A stretch of DNA of 64,000 nucleotides, taken from assembly GCA_963789225.1 (NCBI GenBank), contig CAWBKD010000036.1:186001-250000 (forward strand), given 5' to 3'. Of the stretch, positions 27,237 through 35,382 are shown piece by piece (the first letter of the stretch is position 1; each line of letters opens with the position of its first letter). Source of the DNA: Palsa-504 sp963789225. Lineage in GTDB: Bacteria > Actinomycetota > Actinomycetes > Streptosporangiales > Streptosporangiaceae. Made by a program: the position numbers and the translations under genes. Under the pieces are notes generated by a model. It did not search any database, was not told the DNA's origin, and saw only the letters and a list, made by a program, of their open reading frames with translations.

Positions 27237-27776
27237 TCACAGCAGGATGATCGTCCCGCGGACGATCGTGATGCGCTTCTTCGGCAGGGGCGCGGGGGCC
27301 GGACCGGTGACCACCGAGCCGTTGGTGATCCTGAACCTGCTGCCGTGGCATGGGCAGTCGATCGTGCCGTCGGCGACCTGGTTGAGCAGGCACCCCACGT
27401 GCGTGCAGACGGCGCTGAAAGCCCGGTACTTGCCACGCGCCGGCTGAGTCACCACGACTCGTTCGGTATCGAAGATCTGCCCGCCGCCGACCGGGATCTC
27501 ACGGGCCGCGCCGAGGACCACGCCGGTTACCTTGGTGCGGCGATCCTTTCCGCGGGCGGTCCTGGTGGGGTGAGGCGACGCCGGCGGGGCGGCCGGCAGG
27601 GTCATCGAGGACGGAGTCGGGCCAGGTTGCGGTGGCAGGACGCCCGCTTCGTCGGCACCGTAGGGAACGGCCGCGGTACTGCACCCCGCCAGCGCTCCGC
27701 CGAGTCCGGCCAGGCTCGCGCCGAGCAGCACACCCCGCCTCGTCGGGCGCCGGCCGTCCCGGGGTTGCGCAGTCAT
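27237..27776 (-). CDS. Rieske [2Fe-2S] lipoprotein with Tat signal
   Basis: A 179-residue protein. The N-terminus has a twin-arginine motif (TRRGVLLGAS) and lipobox LAGC at Cys32, so it should be exported folded by Tat and lipid-anchored. After a Pro-rich linker the Rieske domain carries box 1 CTHVGC (124-129) and box 2 CPCHGS (141-146), giving two Cys and two His cluster ligands plus the disulfide cysteines. Such small actinobacterial Rieske lipoproteins are electron carriers of unknown partner. ATG 27776 precedes the Tat motif; an earlier in-frame codon at 27827 would only add residues before it. Confidence 0.92.
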   Translation of the reverse strand: MTAQPRDGRRPTRRGVLLGASLAGLGGALAGCSTAAVPYGADEAGVLPPQPGPTPSSMTLPAAPPASPHPTRTARGKDRRTKVTGVVLGAAREIPVGGGQIFDTERVVVTQPARGKYRAFSAVCTHVGCLLNQVADGTIDCPCHGSRFRITNGSVVTGPAPAPLPKKRITIVRGTIILL

Positions 27777-27894
27777 GGGCCCTTTGTACGGGACGGCGGC
27801 CGGGACACGCCCGGCGTCCGACGGCACTGTAAGAGTGCGGTAATACGAGCCGGACGGGAGCCGCCCCCCTGATCGGTGCGGATATCGTCAGATC

Positions 27895-28839
27895 GTGACG
27901 GGAACCGACCGGCACTCACACGGCCCGGCCTCCGGCGCGGACGCCAGGTGGCTGTCGGCCGCCCTCGCGCTGATCCTGGCCTTCATGGCCGGGGAGGTCG
28001 TGGCGGGCCTGGCCGCGCACTCGCTCGCGCTGATCTCCGACGCTGCGCACATGCTGACCGACGCCGCGTCCATCGCCCTGGTGCTGATCACGGCGCGGCT
28101 GGCCGCCCGGCCGCCCGCAGGCGGGTACACCTACGGCCTCAAGCGCACCGAGATCATGTCCGCCCAGGCCAACGGGATCACCCTGGTCCTGCTCGCGGTC
28201 TGGCTCGCTTACACCGCGATCCGGCGCCTGGTCAGCCCGCCGACCGTGACCGGCGGCACCGTCCTTGGCGTCGCGCTGGCGGGCGTGGTCGTGAACCTCG
28301 CCGTGGCCCTGCTGATCGCCCGGGCCGGGCCGCACGGCCAGAGCCTCAACCTCAAAGGAGCGTTCCGGCACATCATCACGGACCTCTACGCGTTCATCGC
28401 GACGGCGATCGCCGGCCTGATCATCCTGCTCACCGGGTTCGCCCGGGCCGACGCGATCGCCACGCTGATCGTCGTGGTGCTGATGGTTTACGCGGGTTCA
28501 GGGCTGATCAGGGAGTCGGGACGGATCTTCCTCGAGGCCGCGCCTGCGGGCCTGTCGCCCGCCTCCGTCGGCGCCGCCATGGCCGATCGCCCGCACGTCG
28601 CCGAAGTCCATGACCTGCACATCTGGGAGATCACCTCGGGCCTGCCCGCGGCCTCCGCGCACGTGCTCGTCGCGCCGGGCGAGGACTGCCACGCGGTCCG
28701 CGCCGACCTTGAGGCCTTCCTGAGCAAGGAGTACGGCATCACCCACGCCACCCTGCAGGTCGACCACGCGGACGCCCCCGTTCCGGAGCCGCACTGCGAC
28801 GACGCACACGGCCCGGCGTACCGTCCCGCCGATTCCTAG
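27895..28839 (+). CDS. Cation diffusion facilitator family metal exporter
   Basis: A 314-residue CDF transporter (CzcD/ZitB-like). Six hydrophobic segments are visible. Metal-site motifs: SLALISDAAHMLTDAASI in TM2 (HxxxD) and FRHIITDLYAFIATAI in TM5. The C-terminal cytoplasmic domain has VHDLHIWEITSGLPAASAHV, and the tail is His/Asp-rich. It should export Zn2+ or related divalent ions in exchange for protons. GTG 27895 is the start. It is divergent from the Rieske gene; the 118 bases between hold both promoters. Confidence 0.93.
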   Translation: MTGTDRHSHGPASGADARWLSAALALILAFMAGEVVAGLAAHSLALISDAAHMLTDAASIALVLITARLAARPPAGGYTYGLKRTEIMSAQANGITLVLLAVWLAYTAIRRLVSPPTVTGGTVLGVALAGVVVNLAVALLIARAGPHGQSLNLKGAFRHIITDLYAFIATAIAGLIILLTGFARADAIATLIVVVLMVYAGSGLIRESGRIFLEAAPAGLSPASVGAAMADRPHVAEVHDLHIWEITSGLPAASAHVLVAPGEDCHAVRADLEAFLSKEYGITHATLQVDHADAPVPEPHCDDAHGPAYRPADS

Positions 28840-28926
28840 CTGACCGTCTGCTCTACGGAGAACCATTACTCCGAACGAGCTATGGTGACGCCTCCCCGAC
28901 TTGCGAGCCCGCGTGGCAGACGCTGG

Positions 28927-29916
28927 TCAGCCGCCGATGGCGGACATGGGCCGGTCAGGTTGCAGGAAAGATGGGTCGTTGATGCCGTGGCCCGGGAGCT
29001 TCCCGGCCACCGCGCGCCGCCACCGGTCCGCCAGTTCGGGATCGCTCGCGCCGGCCCGCAGCGGGCTGCGCAGGTCGCTTTCCGTCCGGGCGAACAGGCA
29101 GTTTCGCACCTGGCCGTCGGCGGTCAGCCGGACCCGGTCGCAGTTGCCGCAGAAGGGCCGCGTGACGGACGCGATCACGCCGACCCTCGCCGGGCCGCCG
29201 TCAACCAGGAACGTCTCGGCGGGCGCCGATCCGCGCGCGGCCGGGTCGTCCGCGGTGAGCGTGAACTCCTTTTCCAGGGCGGCGAAGATCTCATCCGCCG
29301 TCACCATCTCGGCGCGCTTCCACCCGTGCTGCGCGTCGAGCGGCATCTGCTCGATAAAGCGCAGCTCGTAGCCGTGATCCAGGCAGAACCGCAGCAGCGG
29401 CACGGCCTCGTCGTCGTTGAGGTCGCGCATCAGCACGGCGTTGACCTTGACCGGGACCAGCCCGGCCGCGGCCGCGGCGGCCAGCCCGTCCAGCACGTCC
29501 GGCAGCCGGTCCCTGCGGGCCAGCTTGCGGAACGTCTCCGGCCGCAGCGTGTCCAGCGACACGTTGATCCGGTCGAGCCCCGCCTTGTGCAGCGCTCCGG
29601 CGGTGCGCGCGAGCCCGATCGCGTTGGTGGTGAGGGAGATCTCCGGGCGCGGGCGCAGTTCGGCGGTCCGTGCGACGATGCCGACCAGGCCCTTACGCAG
29701 CAACGGCTCACCGCCGGTGAACCTGACCTCGCGGACGCCGAGCAGTTCCACCGCGACCCGGATCAGCCGCACGACCTCGTCGTCGGTGAGCAGCTCGGGA
29801 GAGGGCAGCCAGTCCAGGCCCTCGGGTGGCATGCAGTAGGCGCACCGCAGGTTGCATCTGTCGGTGAGCGATACGCGCAGGTCAGTAGCGACCCGCCCAA
29901 AGGAGTCGGCCAGCAT
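28927..29916 (-). CDS. moaA: GTP 3',8-cyclase MoaA
   Basis: A 329-residue radical SAM enzyme for the first step of molybdenum cofactor synthesis. The N-terminal cluster motif is CNLRCAYC (Cys21, Cys25, Cys28), with FTGGEPLLRKG and RINVSLDTL. The C-terminal second cluster is CGNCDRVRLTADG plus the later Cys in RNCLFA, and the protein ends with the GG needed for activity. No other moa gene is in the window. It is convergent with the CDF gene. Confidence 0.95.
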   Translation of the reverse strand: MLADSFGRVATDLRVSLTDRCNLRCAYCMPPEGLDWLPSPELLTDDEVVRLIRVAVELLGVREVRFTGGEPLLRKGLVGIVARTAELRPRPEISLTTNAIGLARTAGALHKAGLDRINVSLDTLRPETFRKLARRDRLPDVLDGLAAAAAAGLVPVKVNAVLMRDLNDDEAVPLLRFCLDHGYELRFIEQMPLDAQHGWKRAEMVTADEIFAALEKEFTLTADDPAARGSAPAETFLVDGGPARVGVIASVTRPFCGNCDRVRLTADGQVRNCLFARTESDLRSPLRAGASDPELADRWRRAVAGKLPGHGINDPSFLQPDRPMSAIGG

Positions 29917-29954
29917 CGTCTAAGACTATGCCTACCGTTCGTCCCGGTTGTCGA

Positions 29955-30380
29955 TCATCGCCGGACCGCACCGTACGCTCGTTCGGCCTTGATCCGTACC
30001 ACGAGGCGCCGGTCGCGCACCATGGCGGCCCGGTAGTCGTCCCAGTCCGGGTGCTCGCCCTGCACCGCGCGGTACAGGTCGATCAGCTCCTCGACCGCCG
30101 CGTCGTACGGATCCTGGGCCACGGCCGACAGTTCGGCGTGCCCGTCCACCACCGCGTAGGACCAGAAGTCCCCGCTGGTGACGTGGAAGCTGACCCGCGG
30201 GTCACGCCGCATGTTGCCGGTCTTGGCCCGATCGTCGGTGGTTGACACCCGGATGGTCTGCGTCTCGGGGTCCCACCCGTAGTTCACGTTGGACAGCTGC
30301 GGCCATCCGTCCTTCCTGAGGGTGACCAGCACCCCCTGCCGCCGCCCGCCGATCAGTTCGGCAAAACCCTCATCGATCAT
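29955..30380 (-). CDS. PPOX class F420-dependent oxidoreductase
   Basis: A 141-residue split-barrel flavin/deazaflavin-binding protein. Features: LVTLRKDGWPQLSNVNYGWD, IRVSTTDDRAKTGNMRRDPRVSFHV and WSYAVVDGHAELS, the standard order of the PPOX/F420 family. It probably binds F420 and reduces an unidentified small molecule. ATG 30380 starts at the usual point; the longer open frame upstream has no family resemblance. It lies 38 bases upstream of moaA on the same strand. Confidence 0.9.
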   Translation of the reverse strand: MIDEGFAELIGGRRQGVLVTLRKDGWPQLSNVNYGWDPETQTIRVSTTDDRAKTGNMRRDPRVSFHVTSGDFWSYAVVDGHAELSAVAQDPYDAAVEELIDLYRAVQGEHPDWDDYRAAMVRDRRLVVRIKAERAYGAVRR

Positions 30381-30466
30381 GCCCCGTGAACAACCCCGGC
30401 CGGCACGATGTTCCGCCTCCGAAGAACATGCTCGCGCCGGGCCTAGTGAAGGACTAGCGTGAGCAG

Positions 30467-30504
30467 GGCGCGGCGGCGCCCCCCCAACTACCCGCCGCCG
30501 CGCC
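30467..30504. promoter_or_regulatory. GC hairpin in the leader of the methyltransferase gene
   Basis: GGCGCGGCGGC and GCCGCCGCGCC pair perfectly over 11 bp around a 16-base C-rich loop. It lies 69 bases before the methyltransferase start and after the divergent PPOX start, so it is a leader structure or promoter element, not a normal gene-end terminator. Confidence 0.5.
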
Positions 30505-30572
30505 TGTCCGCCTGGGACGGCAGTCCCGCGGTTCTGATTCAGGCCCCTGCGTGACACGGGAGATCACCCGAC

Positions 30573-31208
30573 ATGTCCGACCCATTCAGCCAGGAAGCCT
30601 GGGATGAGCGGTACCGGTCGAAAGACAAGCTCTGGAGCGGCAACCCCAACCCGCACCTGGTGGACCAGGCGACCGAATTGCTCCCGGGCCACGCGCTCGA
30701 CGTCGGCGCCGGCGAGGGCGCCGACGCGATCTGGCTGGCCAGCCGCGGGTGGCACGTGATCGCCGTCGACCTGTCCACCGTTGCGCTCGAGCGAGCCTCC
30801 GCCCATGCCGACCTGGCCGGCGCGGACATTGCCGGTCGCATCGACTGGGTCCACGAAGATGTCACCTCATGGGACGCGGGTTCTGGCCGGTACGACCTCG
30901 TGTCCGTCCAGTACGTGCACCTGCCGCCCGCGCTCAGGCAGGCCATGCTTGAACACCTGGCCAGAGCCGTCGCCCCCGGCGGGAGCCTGCTCATAGTCTG
31001 CCATCACCCCTCCGACCTGCAGACCACCGTGCCTCGCCCGAACATGCCCGAATTGTTCTTCACCGGCGACGACATTGCGGCCGAACTCGACCCAGGCCAA
31101 TGGGCGATCATCACGAACGCCGCTCCCGGGCGGAGCGTTACCGATCCCGAAGGAAATGCGGTCACCGTGCATGACACCGTGCTCCGGGCCGTGCGACTCG
31201 CGAACTGA
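30573..31208 (+). CDS. Class I SAM-dependent methyltransferase
   Basis: A 211-residue methyltransferase of the tellurite-resistance TehB-like/Methyltransf_25 type. It opens FSQEAWDERYRSKDKLWSGNPN, motif I is ALDVGAGEGADAIWLA, motif II ends VIAVDLS and DVTSWD marks the adenine-binding acidic residue; PGGSLLIVCHH is the post-core strand. Substrate unknown. The stop codon is followed at once by the next ATG, so the two methyltransferase genes are in one operon. Confidence 0.9.
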   Translation: MSDPFSQEAWDERYRSKDKLWSGNPNPHLVDQATELLPGHALDVGAGEGADAIWLASRGWHVIAVDLSTVALERASAHADLAGADIAGRIDWVHEDVTSWDAGSGRYDLVSVQYVHLPPALRQAMLEHLARAVAPGGSLLIVCHHPSDLQTTVPRPNMPELFFTGDDIAAELDPGQWAIITNAAPGRSVTDPEGNAVTVHDTVLRAVRLAN

Positions 31209-31667
31209 ATGGAACCAGATTTCCTGCGCAACACTCGCGCGTCCTACGATGCCGTAGCCGTCAGGTACGCCGAGTGGCTGCGCGACGAGCTAGCGGCCAA
31301 GCCGCTGGATCGGGCGATCCTGGCTGCCTTCGCTGAACTCGTCCGCGCCGCCGGTCAGGGTCCGGTCGCCGACATCGGCTGCGGTGCCGGCCGCGTAACC
31401 GCGCACCTGAACGAACTCGGGCTGCCGGCGTTCGGGATCGACCTGTCGCCGCAGATGGTGACGGTGGCGCGGCAGACGTATCCGGGACTCCGGTTCTCGG
31501 TCGACCTCTACCAGCGACAGCCCGACACCGTGGCCGAGTTGCTCGCCCGGGCCGGACTCGCGGTGCGGGCCCGGTTGATCCGCGAGCCCGACGACGAGGG
31601 CGACTTCACCGAGCGCACGCCCCAGGCCTTCCTGATCGCCCGCAAGGACCGCGCAGAAAATCTGTAG
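31209..31667 (+). pseudogene. Class I SAM-dependent methyltransferase with an internal in-frame deletion
   Basis: A 152-residue ORF. The start (YDAVAVRYAEWLRDEL, motif I VADIGCGAGRVTAHL, GIDLSPQMV) and end (RQPDTVAELLARAGL, ERTPQAFLIARKD) match a common actinobacterial methyltransferase family of about 200-230 residues. Between YPGLRFSV and DLYQRQ about 80 residues are missing: the strand-4 acidic motif, the catalytic middle and the PGG motif. The frame is kept. The product lacks most of the active site, so it is likely non-functional or a scavenged fragment. Confidence 0.8.
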
Positions 31668-31797
31668 AAAGTCGAATATTTCAGCGTGTCGGTGACCCGG
31701 AAATGTCGGGCCGGCTTGGTAGTCTTGGATTAGAAAACAACACCGAAAACGACGCGCAGGCTGTCTGGAGAGTGCCTCGGGGGAGGTGAGACAGACG

Positions 31798-33396
31798 ATG
31801 TGCACCGAGGCGGTTCCGGCGGGCGGCGGCGAGGCCCTGGCGACGCTGCGGTCCGTGGCCGGCTACCTGGCCGGCCTGGACGCGGCGAGTATGTCGGCCG
31901 AGGCGCTCGGCCAGTACATCCGGGAACTAATCCAGGCCAACGCGGTCCTGACCGCGGCACTGGCCCCGATGCTGGCCGCGTACGACGCCAAGGACGGTCA
32001 CCTGGCCGAGGGGCAGCGGTCGCTGCGGACCTGGCTGGTGCACATGGCCCGGGTCACCCGCGGCCAGGCCGCCCAGTACCTGGCGATGCGGGCCCTGCCC
32101 CGCGACCACCAGCCGCTGCTGGCCGGGCTCCGCGCCCGGGCGCTGACCACGTCGGAGGCGCTGCAGCTGGCGAAGTGGACCCAGGCGATCCCGGCGGAGT
32201 TCCGCGGCCCGGCCGAGGAGATCCTCGTGGCGGCGGCCCGGGCCGGGGCGGACCTGCGGGCGCTGGCGCAGATCTGCGCCGAGATCCGGTCCCGGACCGC
32301 CCCGCCGGACCCCGACGGGAACGACCCGGCCCTGGACCGGGCCCTGTTCCTCGACACCACCCTGGACGGCGCGGGAGTCATCCGCGGCGACCTCACCCCC
32401 GAATGCGCCGCGATGGTCCAGGCCGTCCTGGACGCGCTGTCCGCCCCCGCCGGGGCCGGGGACCTGCGGACCCGGCCGCAGCGCTACCACGACGCGCTGG
32501 CCGAGGCGATGAAGCGGCTCCTGGCCTCCAGCCTGCTCCCGGCCCGGGCCGGGCAGCCCGTCAAGGCGCTGGTCCACGTGACCTTCGCGGACCTGTGCGA
32601 GCTGGACGTGGACTCCGCGCTGCAGGAGGCGTGGATCGCCGGGTACCGGGCCCGGTGGGCGGCCCAGCGGGCCGCCGCGTCGGTCAGCACCGGCGACGGC
32701 GGCGCCTGGCTCGAGGGCGACGCGGCCCGCCGGGTCGCCTGCGACGCGATGCTGATCCCGGTGGTCACCGGTGACGTTGACCCGGGCGCGGTCGAGGACC
32801 TGATCGGCCTGTGCGTGCAGTACGACCGCCTCCGCGGCCACGCCGCGGCCGAACCGGGCCAGGACACCGCCCAGGCCGCCGCTGGCGCCGAGGACGGCAC
32901 CGTCATCCCGGCCGGACCAGACCACACCCCCGCCGCGCAGGACGGCCGGACCGGGCAGGTGCTGGCCATGCTGGAGCACCAGATCCTGGCCACCGTCCTG
33001 CAGATCGTCTCCGGCCCCGGCGGCGTCGCCTCGTTCCTGCGCCGCAACCTGCTCGGCAAGGGCCTGAACGGCCCCTCCCTCCCGCTGGACGTCGGCCAGA
33101 CCGACGACATCCCCCTGCACCTGCGCCGCCTGGTGGCCCTGCGCGACCAGACCTGCCAGTACCCCGGCGGCTGCAGCCAGCCCGCCGCCAGCTGCGAACC
33201 CCACCACGTCATCCACCGCCAAGACGGCGGCCACACCAGCCTGGCGGGCCTGAAAGATTACTGTCACTGGCACCACCACGTGGTGCTGCACCAGATGGGC
33301 TGGCAGCTCACCGTCTACCCGGACGGCACCAGCCAGGTCAAAAGCCCCAGCGGGAAGATCATCCGCAGCCACAGCCCGCCACCCAGGCCCGGGTAA
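31798..33396 (+). CDS. HNH endonuclease, DUF222/13E12 repeat family
   Basis: A 532-residue protein. The N-terminal half is the DUF222 helical domain (ALTTSEALQLAKWT, LRTWLVHMARVTRGQA). The C-terminal HNH domain reads LVALRDQTCQYPGGCSQPA, CEPHHVIHRQDGGHTSLAGLKDYCHWHHHVVLHQ with both Cys/His zinc ligands and the HHVIHR catalytic region (quoted in pieces). 13E12 proteins are multi-copy in actinomycete genomes and behave like mobile or repeat-associated genes; their function is unproven. ATG 31798 has GGGGAGG about 11 bases upstream; GTG 31786 is an alternative. The flanks show gene remnants. Confidence 0.9.
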   Translation: MCTEAVPAGGGEALATLRSVAGYLAGLDAASMSAEALGQYIRELIQANAVLTAALAPMLAAYDAKDGHLAEGQRSLRTWLVHMARVTRGQAAQYLAMRALPRDHQPLLAGLRARALTTSEALQLAKWTQAIPAEFRGPAEEILVAAARAGADLRALAQICAEIRSRTAPPDPDGNDPALDRALFLDTTLDGAGVIRGDLTPECAAMVQAVLDALSAPAGAGDLRTRPQRYHDALAEAMKRLLASSLLPARAGQPVKALVHVTFADLCELDVDSALQEAWIAGYRARWAAQRAAASVSTGDGGAWLEGDAARRVACDAMLIPVVTGDVDPGAVEDLIGLCVQYDRLRGHAAAEPGQDTAQAAAGAEDGTVIPAGPDHTPAAQDGRTGQVLAMLEHQILATVLQIVSGPGGVASFLRRNLLGKGLNGPSLPLDVGQTDDIPLHLRRLVALRDQTCQYPGGCSQPAASCEPHHVIHRQDGGHTSLAGLKDYCHWHHHVVLHQMGWQLTVYPDGTSQVKSPSGKIIRSHSPPPRPG

Positions 33397-33880
33397 CCAC
33401 CCCGGCCGGGACAACGGGACCGTCGCCGACCAGGACTTCGGTCCACGATCGGGGTCCCCCCGTCGGGCAGTTATCAGGTCCCGGTGATGGGAGCCGCACC
33501 GACCCAGCGGTGGTAGGCGTCTACATCGACATTGCTGCCGCACACGATGGTGACCACGTGCCGACCGGCGAAGCGGTCACGATCTTCGAGGATCGCCGTC
33601 GAGCCCCCGGGCGCGACCGGACCAGGCGAGGGCTTGACCGAGGTTGCCCGCGCTGGCGCATGACGCGTCTCCGGCACGACACAGCAGCGTAACGCCACCG
33701 GCCCTGTCTCATTTTGATGAGCACCCGGCGACCGGTGGCCGTACTGAGAGGTGAGCCAGCACCGAGAACCGTTGGTCACCGCCTCGACCGCGAGAGTAAC
33801 AAAGGTGGCCGTCCTGGCGCTGATGTAGGTATGACGACACTGACCGTGGCTGGCGCTGACCCGCGAGCCTGGCTGACCTC
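33397..33880. other. 484-bp gap with gene debris
   Basis: No intact gene is supported. It contains the last 43 codons of a threonine-dehydratase-like gene on the minus strand (33474-33602) and otherwise unrecognised DNA between an HNH 13E12 gene and the epimerase stop codon. The debris suggests an insertion or deletion next to the HNH gene. Confidence 0.7.
33474..33602 (-). pseudogene. 3' remnant of a threonine/serine dehydratase-like gene
   Basis: The minus strand reads TAILEDRDRFAGRHVVTIV, then CGSNVDVDAYHRWVG and a stop. This is the characteristic C-terminal strand-helix of PLP-dependent threonine ammonia-lyase-like enzymes (VVVxxGGNVDxxxYxRW pattern). Upstream the frame stays open but loses all resemblance, and no PLP lysine or active-site motif is present. 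Confidence 0.65.
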
Positions 33881-34825
33881 TTACGCCAACGCGGTCGGGT
33901 CGGCGGTCAGGTGGTCGCGCCAGGAATGGCGGGGCTCGTAGCCGAGTGCCTGCCGGGCGCGGTCGATGGCCAGCAGGGTGCCGAACTCGCTGATCTCGCT
34001 CCTCAGCTTGACATCGGGGAAGACCTCGGCGAGGAGTTCGGCCGACGGGCGGTTCATGACCGTGTCTGCGGCGGCGATGATGAAGCTCGGGCTGCCCGCC
34101 ACGGCCTCTTGGGGGGCGCTCAGCGCCAACCTGCACGCGGCGGCCACATCCCGCTCGTCGACGTAACCCCAGAGGTTCCACTTGCGGTCGGCAGGGTCGG
34201 CCCAGTACGAGGGAAATTCCTCGTAGTCGGCAGGCGCCATGATGTTCGAGAACCGCAGCGCGATGAAGGGAATGCCCGACCACTGCGCGATGTGCTCGGC
34301 GATGGTCTCGCTGACCACCTTCGACAGCGCATACGTTGTCGTGGGCAATGGGTAGTGATCCTCGTCGACCGGCGCGTACCGCGGTGGCACCCCGAACGGC
34401 AGGCCCAGCGTCGTCTCGCTCGATGCCCACACCACGCGGCTCAGGCCGAGCCTGGCGGCGGCCATGAATACGTTGAAGTTCATCGCCACGTTCGCGTTGA
34501 ACGTGACCGCCGGGGTGGCGATCTGCGGCGCCGGGATGTTCGCGAGGTGGACGACGGCGTCGGTGCCGCGTAGCTCCTCCGCAAGCTCACGCACGGCGCG
34601 CGGCACGCCAGCGGCGGCGGGCCAGCAGGTGGCCTCGGGGCCTTGCAGTGCCTCAAGCGCCTGGCCGTAATCGGTCAGGTCAGCGCGCTGCATCCCTTCG
34701 TAGAGGTCCTCCCTGGTCACCGCGATGTCGGTGGCCACCACGTCGTAGCCGTGCTCGCGCAATTCCCGGACCACGGCCCGGCCCGCCTGCCCGCTCGCTC
34801 CCGTCACGCAGATGCGCTGCCCCAT
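33881..34825 (-). CDS. NAD(P)-dependent epimerase/dehydratase family protein
   Basis: A 314-residue extended SDR. The Rossmann motif is ICVTGASGQAGRAV, the catalytic tyrosine/lysine pair is in TTTYALSKVV, and PFIALRFSNIM is the substrate-side strand. Compared with close family patterns there are about 24 extra residues before the HLANIPAP motif (PEATCWPAAAGVPRA region). Likely acts on a nucleotide sugar or similar. It is divergent from a MerR regulator; the shared 94-bp region contains a dyad, so it is the probable MerR target. ATG 34825. Confidence 0.87.
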   Translation of the reverse strand: MGQRICVTGASGQAGRAVVRELREHGYDVVATDIAVTREDLYEGMQRADLTDYGQALEALQGPEATCWPAAAGVPRAVRELAEELRGTDAVVHLANIPAPQIATPAVTFNANVAMNFNVFMAAARLGLSRVVWASSETTLGLPFGVPPRYAPVDEDHYPLPTTTYALSKVVSETIAEHIAQWSGIPFIALRFSNIMAPADYEEFPSYWADPADRKWNLWGYVDERDVAAACRLALSAPQEAVAGSPSFIIAAADTVMNRPSAELLAEVFPDVKLRSEISEFGTLLAIDRARQALGYEPRHSWRDHLTADPTALA

Positions 34826-34878
34826 CGCAGTCCTCGCCTTCTTCTCGGCCGCTGCCCCGGAGTCATCAAGGATGCTAG

Positions 34879-34900
34879 GACCTATAGTCGGCTCTAGGTC
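34879..34900. promoter_or_regulatory. MerR-type operator dyad in the divergent promoter
   Basis: GACCTATAGTC and GGCTCTAGGTC form an imperfect 22-bp dyad: the outer GACCTA/TAGGTC arms are exact and 9 of 11 positions pair overall. It lies 20 bases before the MerR start and 54 before the epimerase start. MerR proteins bind dyads of this length between promoter elements. Confidence 0.6.
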
Positions 34901-34919
34901 AAGCCCGTATCCTTGGCGC

Positions 34920-35348
34920 GTGCTTGAAGACGAGCCGCACCTGAGCATCGGACAGGTTGCCGAGCGCACCGGGCTGAGCGTCCACGCGTTGCGCTTCTAT
35001 GAGCGCGAGGGCCTGCTCGTCACCCCGGTTCACCGCGGCACGGACGGACGCCGGTCATATACCGACTGGGACCTGGAGTGGCTCGAGGTCTGCGTCAGGC
35101 TCCGCGCTTCCGGCATGCCGCTCACCGCGATCCGCCGGTACGCCGATCTGGTCAGGCAGGGAGAAGGCAACGAGGAGGACCGGCTCAGCCTGCTGCGCCA
35201 GCACCAGCAGCGTGTAACCGCCCAGATCGCGGAGCTCACCGAGTGCCTGGACCTGATCACCTTCAAGATCCGGCTGTACGAAGCGTGCCCCGCGGAGGGA
35301 CTCGCCGACCCCCTGCTCGCCCCGGAGGATGATTCGAGCGCTCACTAG
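34920..35348 (+). CDS. MerR family transcriptional regulator
   Basis: A 142-residue regulator. The MerR HTH and wing span about residues 8-76 (LSIGQVAERTGLSVHALRFY, then EREGLL and WLEVCVRLRASGMPL), followed by a dimerisation coiled coil (about 80-125) with no cluster of effector-binding cysteines, so it is not a metal or SoxR-type sensor. GTG 34920. It is divergent from the epimerase gene and probably controls it via the dyad at 34879-34900. Confidence 0.92.
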   Translation: MLEDEPHLSIGQVAERTGLSVHALRFYEREGLLVTPVHRGTDGRRSYTDWDLEWLEVCVRLRASGMPLTAIRRYADLVRQGEGNEEDRLSLLRQHQQRVTAQIAELTECLDLITFKIRLYEACPAEGLADPLLAPEDDSSAH

Positions 35349-35382
35349 GATTCGGTGAGGCCATTGATCTAAGGGGAGACGC

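Noticed and set aside
31927..33543. Long minus-strand ORF opposite the HNH gene
   Set aside because: Gly/Gln/Val/Arg-rich translation with no domain pattern; it mirrors the codon bias of the HNH gene on the other strand.
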